Shown here in pieces: positions 37,307 to 47,164 of a DNA stretch of 51,448 nucleotides. The number at the start of each line of letters is the position of its first letter. Position 1 is the first letter of the stretch. Both the position numbers and the translations under genes were made by a program. The notes under the pieces are model-generated. The model was not told the DNA's origin and did not search any database. It worked only from the letters and a program-made list of their open reading frames with translations. The stretch is from contig CAJXKK010000019.1 in NCBI GenBank assembly GCA_913055615.1, positions 1 to 51,448 of the forward strand, in the 5' to 3' direction. This stretch comes from an uncultured Ectothiorhodospiraceae bacterium. GTDB lineage: Bacteria > Pseudomonadota > Gammaproteobacteria > XJ16 > Halofilaceae.

Positions 37307-37797
37307 GCGGGCAGGGCGAACTGCTGTATTTCGCGTACGGCTCCAATCTGCACGCCCCGCGCATGGTCGCCCGGGTACCATCGGCGCGTACCGTGGCCGT
37401 CGCCCGCCTGCCGGGCTTCCGCCTCGCGTTCCGCAAGCGCGCCGCCGACGGCTCCATGAAATGCGACATCGAGTCGTCGCGGGAGGGCACGTTATGGGGG
37501 GTCGTCTACCGCCTGGATGCGGCGCACCTGCCCCATCTCGACGCCGCCGAGGGCGAGGGCTACACGCGGGCCACCCAGACCGTCACGCATGCGGATGGCG
37601 CGACCGGGTATGAGGTCTTCACCTATCGGGCGCGCGAGGGCTGGCTCGGCGAGGGCCATCCGCATGACTGGTACCGCGATCTGGTCGTCGTCGGCGCCCG
37701 CGACCACCGCCTGCCCGAGACCTGGGTCGCCGCCATCGCGGAACAGGAGGCCGTCGCCGATCCCGACCCCGAGCGCGCGCGGGCCAATCGCCCGTAG
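37303..37797 (+). CDS. gamma-glutamylcyclotransferase-like protein
   Basis: A 164-residue GGCT-fold protein. The family mark [10 protein letters not shown] (~7-16) and the acid-bearing [11 protein letters not shown] (catalytic Glu ~85) are present, as is the usual [10 protein letters not shown] helix. Members split gamma-glutamyl amines or peptides to 5-oxoproline, often in glutathione turnover. Overlap with msrB suggests a link to redox repair. Which gamma-glutamyl substrate it uses is unknown. Confidence 0.9.
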   Translation: MSGQGELLYFAYGSNLHAPRMVARVPSARTVAVARLPGFRLAFRKRAADGSMKCDIESSREGTLWGVVYRLDAAHLPHLDAAEGEGYTRATQTVTHADGATGYEVFTYRAREGWLGEGHPHDWYRDLVVVGARDHRLPETWVAAIAEQEAVADPDPERARANRP

Positions 37798-37826
37798 AGA
37801 CCGCTCCACGGGCGCGCCCACCCGGT

Positions 37827-38888
37827 GTGATCACCCGCATGGAACCTGGACTGATCGAGGGCTTTTACGGGCCGCTCTGGGCCTTCGCCGAGCGCGACGC
37901 CCTGGCCGAACGCCTGGCGGCCGCCGGTTACGGCTTCTGGCACTATGCCCCCAAGGCCGATCCCGGCATTCGGGCCCGTTGGCGTGAGCCCTGGCCGCGG
38001 GCGCACGCCGAGGCGCTGCAGGCATTCGCGGCCCACTGCGGCGCGCTTGGTCTGCGCTTCGGTATCGGCCTGAGCCCCGCCGGACTCGCCGCCGACGCGC
38101 CGGACACGGATTGGCGGGCACTGGCCGCAAGGCTCGCCGAATTCGACGCGATCGGCATCGACGACCTCGTGATCGGATTCGATGACCTCCACGTCGACAC
38201 GCCCGATCCCGCGACCGATCAGACGCGCATCGTCGAGTGGATGGCGGCAAGAACGAGCGCCGCACGCGTCATCGTCTGCCCGACCTGGTACAGCGACGAT
38301 CCCGTGCTGGACCGGCTTTTCGGCCAACGCCCGCGCGGCTATCTGGAGACCCTCGGCCGGGCGCTCGACCAGCGGATCGGGGTGTACTGGGCGGGCGAGG
38401 AGATCTGCCCGCGCGAGATCGCCCCCCGGCCGATCGAGCGCATCGCAGAGCGCCTGCGGCGTCCGCCCTGGCTGTGGGACAACTATCCGGTCAACGACGG
38501 GGCACGCGCGTGCGATCACCTCCATCTCCGGCCCTTCACGGGCCGCCCAGCCGCCCTTGCGGAGCGGATCGCCGCACACGCCATCAACCCCGCGCTACAG
38601 CCTACGCTGTCGGCGATCCCGGCACTGACGCTGCCGCTGCGTTATCGATTCGGTGATGATTTCGCCTACATGCAGGCCTTTCATGAAGCGGCGCAGACGG
38701 TACTCGGCCCCGAACTGGCGGTCTGCCTCGCCGAGGACATCGCGCTGCTCGAGGATGCCGGTCGCGATCGTCTCGGTGATCGCCTCACCGGGCTGCGCGC
38801 GCGTTACGCCGCGTTCGGGCATCCCGGTGCGCGGGAGATCGTGCAGTGGCTCGATGGTGGTTACCGCCCCGAGGAGGCCGCCCCCTGA
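37827..38888 (+). CDS. GH84-type beta-N-acetylglucosaminidase
   Basis: A 353-residue single-domain TIM-barrel of the glycoside hydrolase 84 (hyaluronidase-like/O-GlcNAcase) type. The start LIEGFYGPLWAFAERDAL and HYAPKADPGIRARWREPW are typical, and the catalytic Asp pair is in LVIGFDDLHVDTP (~112-124). Other substrate-pocket text includes VCPTWYSDD, RIGVYWAGEEICP and LWDNYPVND. No signal peptide or carbohydrate-binding module is seen, so it seems to work in the cytosol on GlcNAc-linked substrates such as cell-wall sugars or O-GlcNAc-like groups. The GTG at 37827 or the ATG at 37839 could be the start; neither has a strong ribosome site. It follows GGCT by 29 bp. Confidence 0.88.
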   Translation: MITRMEPGLIEGFYGPLWAFAERDALAERLAAAGYGFWHYAPKADPGIRARWREPWPRAHAEALQAFAAHCGALGLRFGIGLSPAGLAADAPDTDWRALAARLAEFDAIGIDDLVIGFDDLHVDTPDPATDQTRIVEWMAARTSAARVIVCPTWYSDDPVLDRLFGQRPRGYLETLGRALDQRIGVYWAGEEICPREIAPRPIERIAERLRRPPWLWDNYPVNDGARACDHLHLRPFTGRPAALAERIAAHAINPALQPTLSAIPALTLPLRYRFGDDFAYMQAFHEAAQTVLGPELAVCLAEDIALLEDAGRDRLGDRLTGLRARYAAFGHPGAREIVQWLDGGYRPEEAAP

Positions 38889-38916
38889 AACCGGGGGGAT
38901 CGGGTGCGTAAGGGCG

Positions 38917-38940
38917 GGCCGGGCGGCGTGCCGCCCGGCC
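38917..38940. terminator. strong hairpin between convergent GH84 and acs genes
   Basis: GGCCGGGCGGC, GT, GCCGCCCGGCC: a perfect 11-bp inverted pair, 28 bp after the GH84 stop and 9 bp before the acs stop. It has no U-run but lies at the meeting point of two transcripts. Confidence 0.6.
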
Positions 38941-38949
38941 GTTCCTGCT

Positions 38950-40911
38950 TCAGCTGCGGCCCTGCAGCTGCTCGATGATCGCCGGGTTCTCCAGCGTGGA
39001 GGTGTCGCCCTCGACCTCCTTGCCCTGTGCCACGTTGCGCAGCAGCCGGCGCATGATCTTGCCGGAACGGGTCTTTGGCAGGTTGTCGGCGAAGCGGATG
39101 TCTTCGGGTTTGGCGATGGGACCGATCTGCTTGGCGACCCACTGGATCAGTTCCTTCGCCAGTTCCTCATCGTAACCGCCTTCGGGGCGTTCGCCCTTGA
39201 GGACCACGAAGGCGAAGATGCCCTCGCCCTTCAAGTCGTGCGGGATACCGACGACGGCGGCCTCGGCGACCTTCTCATGGGCGACGAGGGCGGATTCGAC
39301 CTCCATGGTGCCGAGGCGGTGGCCGGAGACGTTCACGACGTCGTCGATGCGGCCCATGATCCAGAAGTAGCCGTCGGCGTCCTTCCTGGCGCTGTCACCG
39401 GCGAGGTAGTACTTGCCGTCGAACTTCGGCCAGTAGGTGTCCTTGTAGCGCTGCGGATCGCCCCAGATGGTGCGCAGCATGGAGGGCCACGGCTTCTTGA
39501 CCACCAGGTAACCGCCCTCGTCGGGCTCGGTGATCGAGTTGCCGTCCTCGTCGACGACATCCGCGGCGATGCCCGGCAGCGGACGCGTGCAGGAGCCTGG
39601 TTTGAGCGGCGTCACGCCGGGCAGCGGAGCGATCATGTGCGCACCGGTTTCGGTCTGCCACCAGGTATCCACGATCGGGCAGCGCTCGCCGCCGATGACC
39701 TGGTAGTACCACATCCAGGCCTCGGGATTGATGGGCTCGCCCACGGTCCCGAGGATGCGCAGCTTCGACAGGTCGCAGCTGTTCGGGAAGTCGTCGCCCA
39801 GCTTCATGAGCGCGCGGATGGCGGTCGGCGCCGTGTAGAAGACCGTGACGCCGTGGTCCTGGGTCAGGCGCCAGATGCGGCCGCCGTCGGGGATCGTCGG
39901 TGCGCCCTCATACATCACCTGGGTGACGCCGCATGCCATCGGGCCGAAGGCGACGTAGGTGTGCCCGGTGACCCAGCCGACATCGGCCGTGCACCAGAAG
40001 ACGTCGTCGTCGCGCAGGTCGAAGACCCATTTGCAGGTGACCACGGCGTTCAGGAGGTAACCGGCGGTGGAGTGCTGGATACCCTTGGGTTTGCCTGTCG
40101 AGCCGGAGGTATAGAGCAGGTAGAGCGGGTGCTCCGCGGGGATCCGCGCCGGTTCGCACTCGGCCGGCTGGTCGGCGACCGCCTCGTGCCACCAGACGTC
40201 GCGCCCGCCGGTCATGCCGACCTCGTTGCCGGCGCGCTGGTAGACGAACACGGTACTGACCGTGGGGCAGCCGCCGGCGATGGCGTCATCGACGCCCTTT
40301 TTGGTCGGCTGCACCTTGCCGCCGCGGGTGCCGCCGTCGGCCGTGATGACCGCCTTGGCCTCGCAGTCGTTGATGCGGTCGCGCAGCGCATCCGCGGAGA
40401 ATCCGCCGAAGACCACGGAGTGGATCGCGCCGATGCGCGCGCAGGCCTGCATGGCGAACACGGCCTGCGGGATCATGGGCATGTAGATCACGACCCGGTC
40501 GCCCATCTCGACGCCTTTCGCCCTGAGGGCGTTGGCGAACAGGCAGACCTCGCGATGGACGTCGCTGAAAGTGTACGTGGCGGTGTCGCCTTCCTCGCCC
40601 TCGAAGACGATCGCGGGCTTGTCGCCGCGGTCCGCGAGGTGGCGATCAATGCAGTTCTCGGAGACGTTGAGTTGGCCGTCGGCGAACCAGCGGAAAAAGG
40701 GTGCCTCGCTGTCATCGAGGACCTCGTTGAACGGCTTCTGCCAGTGGAGTTCGTTGCGGGCCAGCTCGGCCCAGAAACGGGCATGATCGGACTCGGCCTT
40801 GCTGTACATCGCGTCGAGGTCGGCCTGCTTGATGCGCGCCGACCGGGCGGTGTCCTCGCTCGGCTCGAATACGCGTTTCTCCGTGAGAATCGATTCGATG
40901 TTTTCACTCAT
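38950..40911 (-). CDS. acs: acetyl-CoA synthetase
   Basis: A 653-residue AMP-forming enzyme that makes acetyl-CoA from acetate, ATP and CoA. Core motifs: [16 protein letters not shown] (P-loop, ~262-277), [34 protein letters not shown] and the C-terminal [15 protein letters not shown], with the lysine that is acetylated in relatives. Length fits the family. GGGAGA lies 6 bp before the ATG. With aceA in the same window it feeds acetate to the glyoxylate shunt. The upstream gap 40912-41192 shows no gene. Confidence 0.97.
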   Translation of the reverse strand: MSENIESILTEKRVFEPSEDTARSARIKQADLDAMYSKAESDHARFWAELARNELHWQKPFNEVLDDSEAPFFRWFADGQLNVSENCIDRHLADRGDKPAIVFEGEEGDTATYTFSDVHREVCLFANALRAKGVEMGDRVVIYMPMIPQAVFAMQACARIGAIHSVVFGGFSADALRDRINDCEAKAVITADGGTRGGKVQPTKKGVDDAIAGGCPTVSTVFVYQRAGNEVGMTGGRDVWWHEAVADQPAECEPARIPAEHPLYLLYTSGSTGKPKGIQHSTAGYLLNAVVTCKWVFDLRDDDVFWCTADVGWVTGHTYVAFGPMACGVTQVMYEGAPTIPDGGRIWRLTQDHGVTVFYTAPTAIRALMKLGDDFPNSCDLSKLRILGTVGEPINPEAWMWYYQVIGGERCPIVDTWWQTETGAHMIAPLPGVTPLKPGSCTRPLPGIAADVVDEDGNSITEPDEGGYLVVKKPWPSMLRTIWGDPQRYKDTYWPKFDGKYYLAGDSARKDADGYFWIMGRIDDVVNVSGHRLGTMEVESALVAHEKVAEAAVVGIPHDLKGEGIFAFVVLKGERPEGGYDEELAKELIQWVAKQIGPIAKPEDIRFADNLPKTRSGKIMRRLLRNVAQGKEVEGDTSTLENPAIIEQLQGRS

Positions 40912-41192
40912 GGCAGTCTCCCGTCATTCGCGGATGCATGGCCGTCGCGGGTGCATCCGATTTTCTGGATTCGACACGACTATGCTGCCCGAATTCGCGT
41001 CCAACGACGAGTGATTCGGGCGGTGGCGGGAAATTCGTTGCGATTCCCCGCCGCTTGCGGTGCGTTTTGTGCCCGGTACAGGGGGGCGGAGGCGAATTTT
41101 CGGTGCGCCGCCGAGGTGGCCATTCACTGTACCCGATCCGTATTGGCTATTGCCTGAAGTAACGTTCCCAGGGTCGATGTCCACCGATGGTG

Positions 41193-42122
41193 TCAGGCGC
41201 CTTCCCGGCGAAGCCCGCCACCCGGGCCCGCGGCCACGAGGCGTTCGCCCGGGGGGATCGCGCCCTCATCCCAGCGCGACAGAGCCCAGGCCAGGAATTC
41301 GGCCGGCGTAGCCGGTGTTTCGAATGGAGGCTCCTGCCCGAGGAAAGTCCATGCCTGGATGAGCGGGGTGACCGGATCGTGGGCCGGGTTCACGGGGGGC
41401 GCGCCCGTCTGCTTGCTGAGCTTGTCGGTGCCGTCCGCCGTCATCATTACCGGCAGGTGGGCCCAGGCGGGCGCGTGCAGGCCGAGCCCGCGCTGGAGTT
41501 CGTTCTGGATGACCGCGGCCGGCAGGAGGTCGCTGCCGCGGACGACGTCGGTCACTCCGAGGAAGGCGTCGTCGACGGTCGTGGCGAGGTGGTAGCCGGT
41601 CACCCCATTGCGCCGGCGCACGATCACGTCACCGATCCGGTCGGCGTCGATGGACCAGGCGCCCTGGATGCGGTCCGCGACCTCATGTCGGCCTGCCGAT
41701 AACCGCAGCCGTAGTGCGGCATCGCGTTCCGGATGCGTCGGGCCATTGCGGCAGGTCCCGGGGTAGATGGCGCCCAGCGGCCCGTAGCGTGCGCCGGCGC
41801 CGATCTCGCGCCGGGTACAGGTACAGCGGTACAGCCGGCCGGCCGCCTCGAGTTGTTCCAGCGCGGCGACATAGGCCTCCGTGCGCCCGCTCTGGTAGAG
41901 CACCGGACCATCCCAGGTCAGGCCGAAGGCCTCCAGCTGCACCTGGATGGTGTTGGTCATGGCCGCGATACTGCGGTCCGGATCGAGGTCGTCGATGCGC
42001 AGGTACCAGTGGCCGCCGGCGGCACGGGCGCTCAGCCAGCTGCCGAGTGCGGCGATCAGCGAGCCGAAATGCAGCGGCCCGGTGGGCGACGGCGCGAAGC
42101 GCCCGATCGTTCGCATGGTCAT
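41193..42122 (-). CDS. gluQ: glutamyl-Q tRNA(Asp) synthetase
   Basis: A 309-residue GluRS paralogue lacking the anticodon-binding half; it attaches glutamate to queuosine at position 34 of tRNA-Asp. The HIGH-type motif is in APSPTGPLHFGSL (~10-22), the KMSKS-type loop is DKLSKQTGA, and the zinc ligands are in RCTCTRREIG and YPGTC. The ATG at 42122 overlaps the RND stop as ATGA, fixing the start; longer frames are in the pump gene's shadow. Confidence 0.94.
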   Translation of the reverse strand: MTMRTIGRFAPSPTGPLHFGSLIAALGSWLSARAAGGHWYLRIDDLDPDRSIAAMTNTIQVQLEAFGLTWDGPVLYQSGRTEAYVAALEQLEAAGRLYRCTCTRREIGAGARYGPLGAIYPGTCRNGPTHPERDAALRLRLSAGRHEVADRIQGAWSIDADRIGDVIVRRRNGVTGYHLATTVDDAFLGVTDVVRGSDLLPAAVIQNELQRGLGLHAPAWAHLPVMMTADGTDKLSKQTGAPPVNPAHDPVTPLIQAWTFLGQEPPFETPATPAEFLAWALSRWDEGAIPPGERLVAAGPGGGLRREGA

Positions 42123-45100
42123 GATCGCCGCAGCCGCCAGGATCGTTTCATGGTCATGCCGTACACGGTGGGCACGACGAACAGCGTCAGTAACGTAGAC
42201 ACGACCAGGCCCCATACGATCGCCGTGGCGACCGGTCCCCAGAGCAGCGATTCGCCGCCCAGGCCGGCCGCGAGCGAGAACAGGCCGGCGACCGTGGTGG
42301 TCGAGGTGATGAGTATCGGGATCACCCGCCTGCGGGCCGCGAACAGAGTGGCATGCGCGAGCGACATGCCGCGGTCGAGGCGCTCGTTGGCGGCGGAGAC
42401 CAGCACGATCGCCGCGTTCACCGCGATACCGGCAAGCGCGATGATGCCGTACATGGTGAACAGCGACAGCGGGTTGCCGGTCGCGATCAGCCCGGCAGTG
42501 ACGCCGGTGAAGGCCATGGGAACCGTGGTGAGGATCATCAGGGGCTGGAAATAGCTCCGGAACTGGGTGCCGAGGATCAGATACATCAGCCCCAGACCGA
42601 ACAGGAAGAGGATGGCCATCGAGTCGAGGCTGTCCTGGATATCGTCCAGCAGGCCGGAGAAATCCAGCGATACATCGGGGTGGCGGCTGCGGACGTCCTC
42701 CCATTGCGTTTTGATCCAGTCGTTCGCCTCGATGGTGTCCATCCGCGTCTTGTCGAGATTGGCCTCCACGGTAATCGTGCGCCGAAAGTCGTAATGGTTG
42801 ATCGAAGCGAGGCCGGGGGTGCGTTCGAGGTTGACCAGTTCGTGCAGCGGTACCCGGCCGCCGTCCGCGCTCGGCAGTGAGATGTCCAGCACCTCGTCGA
42901 TCGCCCCGAGGGTAGCGTCGCGACCGGCGAAGACGCGGATCTCGCGTTCTTCGCCGGCGTCCTGGAAGGCGGTTGCGATCTCGCCATCCACCATGAGCTT
43001 GACCGTGCGCGAGACACGCGCGGCCGACACGCCGGCCCGCCGCGCCGCGCGGGCATCGACGTCGACGTCGAGCGTCATCTGCCCGCTCGTGTCGTCATCC
43101 GATATGTCCCGGATCGCGTCGTTGCGCTCCATCAGGGCCTTGAGGTCATCGACCGCGGCACGCAGGTCATCGAAGTCGTCGCCGCGGACCTTCACGCTGA
43201 TCGGATTGGTCGCCGGCGGTCCGCCCGCGATCTCGAGGAACGTGACGGACTCCGGTCCCGGCAGCGATTCGACCCGCGGCCGCAGGTCGGCGATCATCGT
43301 CTCGACGTCGCGCAAGTCCCCGTTGTCCGGATTGAGCGCGACCAGCACCTGGCCGTAATGCTCCCCGCTGCGGGGAGAGGTATCGGTGTACTGGCGCCCG
43401 GCGTAGCTGACCATGGAGCGGACTTCGCCCGCGCGCACGCCCGCACGCAGGCGCTCTTCGACCTCCCGGGTTTCCTCGAGCGTGTTCGCGAGCGGTGTAC
43501 CGACCGGCATCTCGATGTTCACGTAGAAAAGCCGGATCGGGTCCGTGGCGAAGAAGTCGCGGCGGATACCGGTTTCGGTCGCGACCGCCGCGCCCGCGAG
43601 CCCGACCAGTACCACGGCGATCACCAGCATGCGCCCCGGCGCCCGCATGACCCGCGCCAGCAGGCCGGTATAGAGGCTGCGGATCCGCCGCAGGGTGCGG
43701 CGCCGCAGGCGCTGGACGCGGGATGGGCGGTTGAGGTCGATGCGTGCCGCGGCCACATGCGCCGGCAGCATCCAGAAGGCCTCGATCAGACTGATCAGCA
43801 GCGCCGTAGTGACCACCAGCGGCACGATGTACATGAACTTGCCGAGGATCCCCGGCAGCAGCATCAGCGGCAGGAACGCCGCGATCGTCGTCATCACCGC
43901 CGTGACGACCGGGGTGCCGACTTCGCGCACACCATCGATGGCCGCATCCAGCGCCGCGGCGCCGCGTTCCATGCGGTAATAGATCGATTCGACGACGACC
44001 ACCGCGTCGTCCACCAGCATGCCGAGCGCGATCACGATACCGAGCAGGACCGTGACGTTGAGCGTCTGGTCGAGGCCCCAGAGTACCCAGAAGGTGCCCG
44101 CCAGAATGAAGGGGATCGCGATCGCGGTCAGCAGCGAGATGCCGGTGCCGAGGAACAGCCAGGCCACCACCAGCACCAGGCCGAGGCCGATCAACAGGTT
44201 GGTCTGCATGATCGACAGCGCCTCGCGCGTGATCTCGGTGCGATCATCGGCGACGATCAGCCGGGCGCCGGTGCTGTCGCTGAGCGCATTGCGTTCGTCG
44301 ACGTACTCGTTGATCCGATCGACCAGCGTCAGCGTATTCGCCTCGCCCTCCTTGTTGACCCCGAGCATCACGGCGGGGCGGTCACGGTAGCGGGTCAGTT
44401 CGGCGTTCTCGCTGCGCCCGCGACCGACCTTCGCCAGCCGATCGAGCGCGACCTCGCCCTTGATCGTCTCCACGGGTAGCGAGCCGAGATCGGCCGGGTC
44501 GCTCGAGGTCCCGGTGATACTCACCAGCCAGCCCTGATCGCCCACCTCGATGCCGCCGGCCGCGAGATCGCGTGCGTAGCCCCGGACCGTGTCGACGAGA
44601 TCGCCCGGGGCGATGCCGTGCGCCTCGACGGCGGCCGGATCGAAGCGGACATGGATCTCGGGGTCGTTGAGCCCGGTGGCGAGCACCTGATCGACCCCGG
44701 ATATCCGCTCCAGATCTTCCATTACGCCCTGGGCCTGGCGGCGCAGCTGTTCGCCGTCACCGGGTGTCGTGACGATCACTGTTGCGGCGGGGAATGCGTT
44801 GGCGGTGGTGATCTCCGTGATATCCGGCTCTTCGGCGTCGTCCGGTATCTCATCCTCGGCGGACCGCACCTCGCGCCGCAGATCGGCCACGCGCTCCGCG
44901 AACTCGGCGTCGCTGATGTCCTCGAATCGCACCAGGATCGAGGAGATGCTCTCACGGCTGGTGCTGGAGACGAACTTGACGTCGGACAGGCTCTCGAGCG
45001 CCCGCTCGATGGGATCCGTTACGCGTTTCTCGATATCGCGTGCCGTCGCGCCGGGCAGGACCGTGTTGATCTCGATCCAGTTGAAGTTGACGGTCGGGTC

Positions 45101-45205
45101 CTGTTGGCGCGGCAGCATGAGGTAGCTGGCGATGCCCAGCGCCAGTACCAGCGCGAACGTCACGTTCGCCAGGACGTGGTTGTTGAGCAGGCGCCGGTAT
45201 AGCAC
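42119..45205 (-). CDS. RND-family efflux transporter (AcrB-like)
   Basis: A 1028-residue inner-membrane proton antiporter of the HAE class. The N-terminal helix LANVTFALVLALGIASYLML and the PTVNFNWIEINTVLPGATARD porter text begin it. TM4 carries the Asp pair in ALGMLVDDAVVVVES (~408-422). The TM10 lysine of AcrB is replaced (GIAVNAAIVLV), common in RND proteins outside AcrB. Two periplasmic loops of usual size are present. The GTG start at 45205 is 6 bp after the adaptor stop. No outer-membrane channel gene is in the window, so a shared TolC is needed. Drugs or lipids are likely, not proven, substrates. Confidence 0.93.
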   Translation of the reverse strand: MLYRRLLNNHVLANVTFALVLALGIASYLMLPRQQDPTVNFNWIEINTVLPGATARDIEKRVTDPIERALESLSDVKFVSSTSRESISSILVRFEDISDAEFAERVADLRREVRSAEDEIPDDAEEPDITEITTANAFPAATVIVTTPGDGEQLRRQAQGVMEDLERISGVDQVLATGLNDPEIHVRFDPAAVEAHGIAPGDLVDTVRGYARDLAAGGIEVGDQGWLVSITGTSSDPADLGSLPVETIKGEVALDRLAKVGRGRSENAELTRYRDRPAVMLGVNKEGEANTLTLVDRINEYVDERNALSDSTGARLIVADDRTEITREALSIMQTNLLIGLGLVLVVAWLFLGTGISLLTAIAIPFILAGTFWVLWGLDQTLNVTVLLGIVIALGMLVDDAVVVVESIYYRMERGAAALDAAIDGVREVGTPVVTAVMTTIAAFLPLMLLPGILGKFMYIVPLVVTTALLISLIEAFWMLPAHVAAARIDLNRPSRVQRLRRRTLRRIRSLYTGLLARVMRAPGRMLVIAVVLVGLAGAAVATETGIRRDFFATDPIRLFYVNIEMPVGTPLANTLEETREVEERLRAGVRAGEVRSMVSYAGRQYTDTSPRSGEHYGQVLVALNPDNGDLRDVETMIADLRPRVESLPGPESVTFLEIAGGPPATNPISVKVRGDDFDDLRAAVDDLKALMERNDAIRDISDDDTSGQMTLDVDVDARAARRAGVSAARVSRTVKLMVDGEIATAFQDAGEEREIRVFAGRDATLGAIDEVLDISLPSADGGRVPLHELVNLERTPGLASINHYDFRRTITVEANLDKTRMDTIEANDWIKTQWEDVRSRHPDVSLDFSGLLDDIQDSLDSMAILFLFGLGLMYLILGTQFRSYFQPLMILTTVPMAFTGVTAGLIATGNPLSLFTMYGIIALAGIAVNAAIVLVSAANERLDRGMSLAHATLFAARRRVIPILITSTTTVAGLFSLAAGLGGESLLWGPVATAIVWGLVVSTLLTLFVVPTVYGMTMKRSWRLRRS

Positions 45206-45211
45206 CGCGGA

Positions 45212-46231
45212 CTACTCGACGATCCGCACGCGATCGCCGTCGGTGAGACCGTAGCGGCCCTCCACGGCCAGGCGGGTGTCGGCAGGCAGATCGGTCGCTG
45301 CCGGGCGTCCCTCGATCGCGTCCGGCAGCTTGTGGAAACGGGCCTCGCCGTCGTCGATGACAAAGACGCCAAGGGCGCCATCGCGGCGGACCAGCAGGTC
45401 CGCGGGGATGGACCGCGCATGTTCGGTCCAGTGCAGTCGGCCGGCGCTCCCGGGGACGGCCTTTTGATCCTCGAATGCCAGGCGGGCCTCGCGGGTCCGG
45501 CTGGCACCGTCCGCGTCATCGACGATGGTCAACAGACTGACCGGGTAACGCTCGCTATCCGCCCGGAACGATGCCTCGCCGGTTGTCCGCAGCGACGCGG
45601 CATCGCGATCGGTGACGCGGGCGCGCAGTTCGAGCTCTTCAGCCGCGACGAGTTCCACCAGCGCGGTGCCCGGCTGCACATACGCACCGCGTTCGCCGGA
45701 GCGGTCCGTGATCAGTCCGGCGAAGGGCGCGGTGACCGTGCAGCGGTCGACGTCGCGCCGGGCCATGGCTACGCGCGTACGCTGCGCCCGCAGATTCGCG
45801 TCCAGCGCGCTGCGCTCGGCCTCCGCCTCGTCAAGCTCGTCCGCGGAGGCGGCGTTCTCCCGGCGCAGCCGTTCGGTGCGATCCAGACGGATGCCGGCCA
45901 GGCGTAGCCGCGCCTCGAGTTCCTCCTCTGTGGCCTCGGCCTGTTCGAGCGCGTCCTCGAAGTCCGTACAGTCGAGGCGCGCGAGTACCTCCCCGGCGGC
46001 GACCCGGTCACCCGTCTCCACGGCGATCGATTCGACCTCGGCCGCAAGGCGGGCCGCGATCGCGGTCCGCGTCAGGGCCTCGACCTCGGCGGGCGCCGAG
46101 CGCTCCAGTTGGATGGCGGCATCCGCCAGGCGGGTCGCGGAGATCGGTCTGCCTTCCTCCTCGTCCGCGGCCGGCAATGGACCACTGGCGACCAGTGTCA
46201 GGGCAAGCAGGCCGTACCGGACTTGGCGCAT
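45212..46231 (-). CDS. RND efflux periplasmic adaptor (membrane fusion protein)
   Basis: A 339-residue adaptor with a signal peptide (~1-22, cut near PLPA-ADEE; no lipobox Cys). The lipoyl half-motif AAEVESIAVETGDRVAAGEVLARLD (in parts ~63-88) is followed by a coiled-coil hairpin (~90-160, rich in Glu/Ala/Leu/Arg), then the second lipoyl half TVTAPFAGLITDRSGERGAY and a beta-barrel. The start at 46231 has GGAG 7 bp upstream. It is upstream of and co-transcribed with the RND gene. Confidence 0.92.
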   Translation of the reverse strand: MRQVRYGLLALTLVASGPLPAADEEEGRPISATRLADAAIQLERSAPAEVEALTRTAIAARLAAEVESIAVETGDRVAAGEVLARLDCTDFEDALEQAEATEEELEARLRLAGIRLDRTERLRRENAASADELDEAEAERSALDANLRAQRTRVAMARRDVDRCTVTAPFAGLITDRSGERGAYVQPGTALVELVAAEELELRARVTDRDAASLRTTGEASFRADSERYPVSLLTIVDDADGASRTREARLAFEDQKAVPGSAGRLHWTEHARSIPADLLVRRDGALGVFVIDDGEARFHKLPDAIEGRPAATDLPADTRLAVEGRYGLTDGDRVRIVE

Positions 46232-46434
46232 CCGTATGCTCCGTGGGGCCCCTTCGGGCGGGGGCGGGGAAGTGAGTGCTGGATCACCCGGATCGGGCCT
46301 GCGCAAGCGTATAACGACAGGGCTTTTGAAAAAACCATGTCTTTCAGTGGGGCTGGCGGTCCGCTCCCCGCGCATGATGTGCGTCTGGTTGGCGGATTGC
46401 TCACGAGCATAGCCGGGCGATGTCGGATTGCACG

Positions 46435-46440
46435 TATAAT
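46435..46440 (+). promoter_or_regulatory. -10 box upstream of the lytic transglycosylase
   Basis: A perfect TATAAT lies 43 bp before the ATG in the divergent gap with the adaptor gene, but the -35 position is not convincing. Confidence 0.4.
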
Positions 46441-46483
46441 GCGTTGACGTGATAGCCCACGGTGGCGCTACGGGGAGCAGGCG

Positions 46484-47134
46484 ATGGGGGCGCGGTGGAT
46501 GCCTTTTACGGCCAGGCTGCACATGCTGTGTGCGGCCCTTGTGGTGGCCGTGCTGGTGCTGTCTGCGCCCGCACGGGCGAACGATCTCGATTTCGACGGT
46601 ACCGCCTGGGCGCGTGCGGCGGGTCCGCACGGCCTGGATCCGGCGTTGCTGTACGCGCTAACGCTGGTGGAGAGCCGGCGCACGGTCGCGCCTGACCGGA
46701 TCGGTCCGTGGCCATGGGCGATCCGTACGCCGACCGGTGGTTACTGGTTCAATTCACGCGAGCGGGCCGAGCAGGGACTCGAGGCGGTCCTGGCCAAATG
46801 GCCGGCAAAGCGGGTCGATGTCGGCATCGCCCAGGTGAACGTCGGCTGGCACGCCGAGCGTTTTGACGACCCGATGAAACTGCTCGGCCTCGAATACAAC
46901 CTCAAGGTCGCGGCCGCGATTCTCGCCGACGCCATCGATTCGACGCGCGACACGGTCCTCGGCGTGGGCCGCTACCACCACTGGGCCAGCGAACCCCGCT
47001 CCCGCGCGTACGGCCAACGCGTCTGGTGGACCTACCGCGACGTCACCTTCGGCGACCCGGACCCGGCCCAAAGCTTCCTCCTCGCCACCGAGGCCGACCT
47101 CGCCCCGGTCGCCGCTGAACTCGCGGGTGACTGA
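46484..47134 (+). CDS. lytic transglycosylase-like SLT domain protein
   Basis: A 216-residue exported protein. The signal peptide spans ~1-32 (hydrophobic LCAALVVAVLVLSAPARA-ND). The SLT-type muramidase domain has the catalytic Glu in LLYALTLVESRR (~60-68), the IGPWPWAIRT strand, DVGIAQVNVGWH in place of the usual G-x-x-Q-x-x-P-x-T-A and a final YHHW...Y pattern. It should cut peptidoglycan in the periplasm. GGGGAG is 6 bp before the ATG. The family branch resembles those of conjugation/pilus islands, but no such genes are close. A composite repeat begins 31 bp after the stop. Confidence 0.88.
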   Translation: MGARWMPFTARLHMLCAALVVAVLVLSAPARANDLDFDGTAWARAAGPHGLDPALLYALTLVESRRTVAPDRIGPWPWAIRTPTGGYWFNSRERAEQGLEAVLAKWPAKRVDVGIAQVNVGWHAERFDDPMKLLGLEYNLKVAAAILADAIDSTRDTVLGVGRYHHWASEPRSRAYGQRVWWTYRDVTFGDPDPAQSFLLATEADLAPVAAELAGD

Positions 47135-47164
47135 GGAAGCGTGTGTTCTGGAACTGAAAACCTG

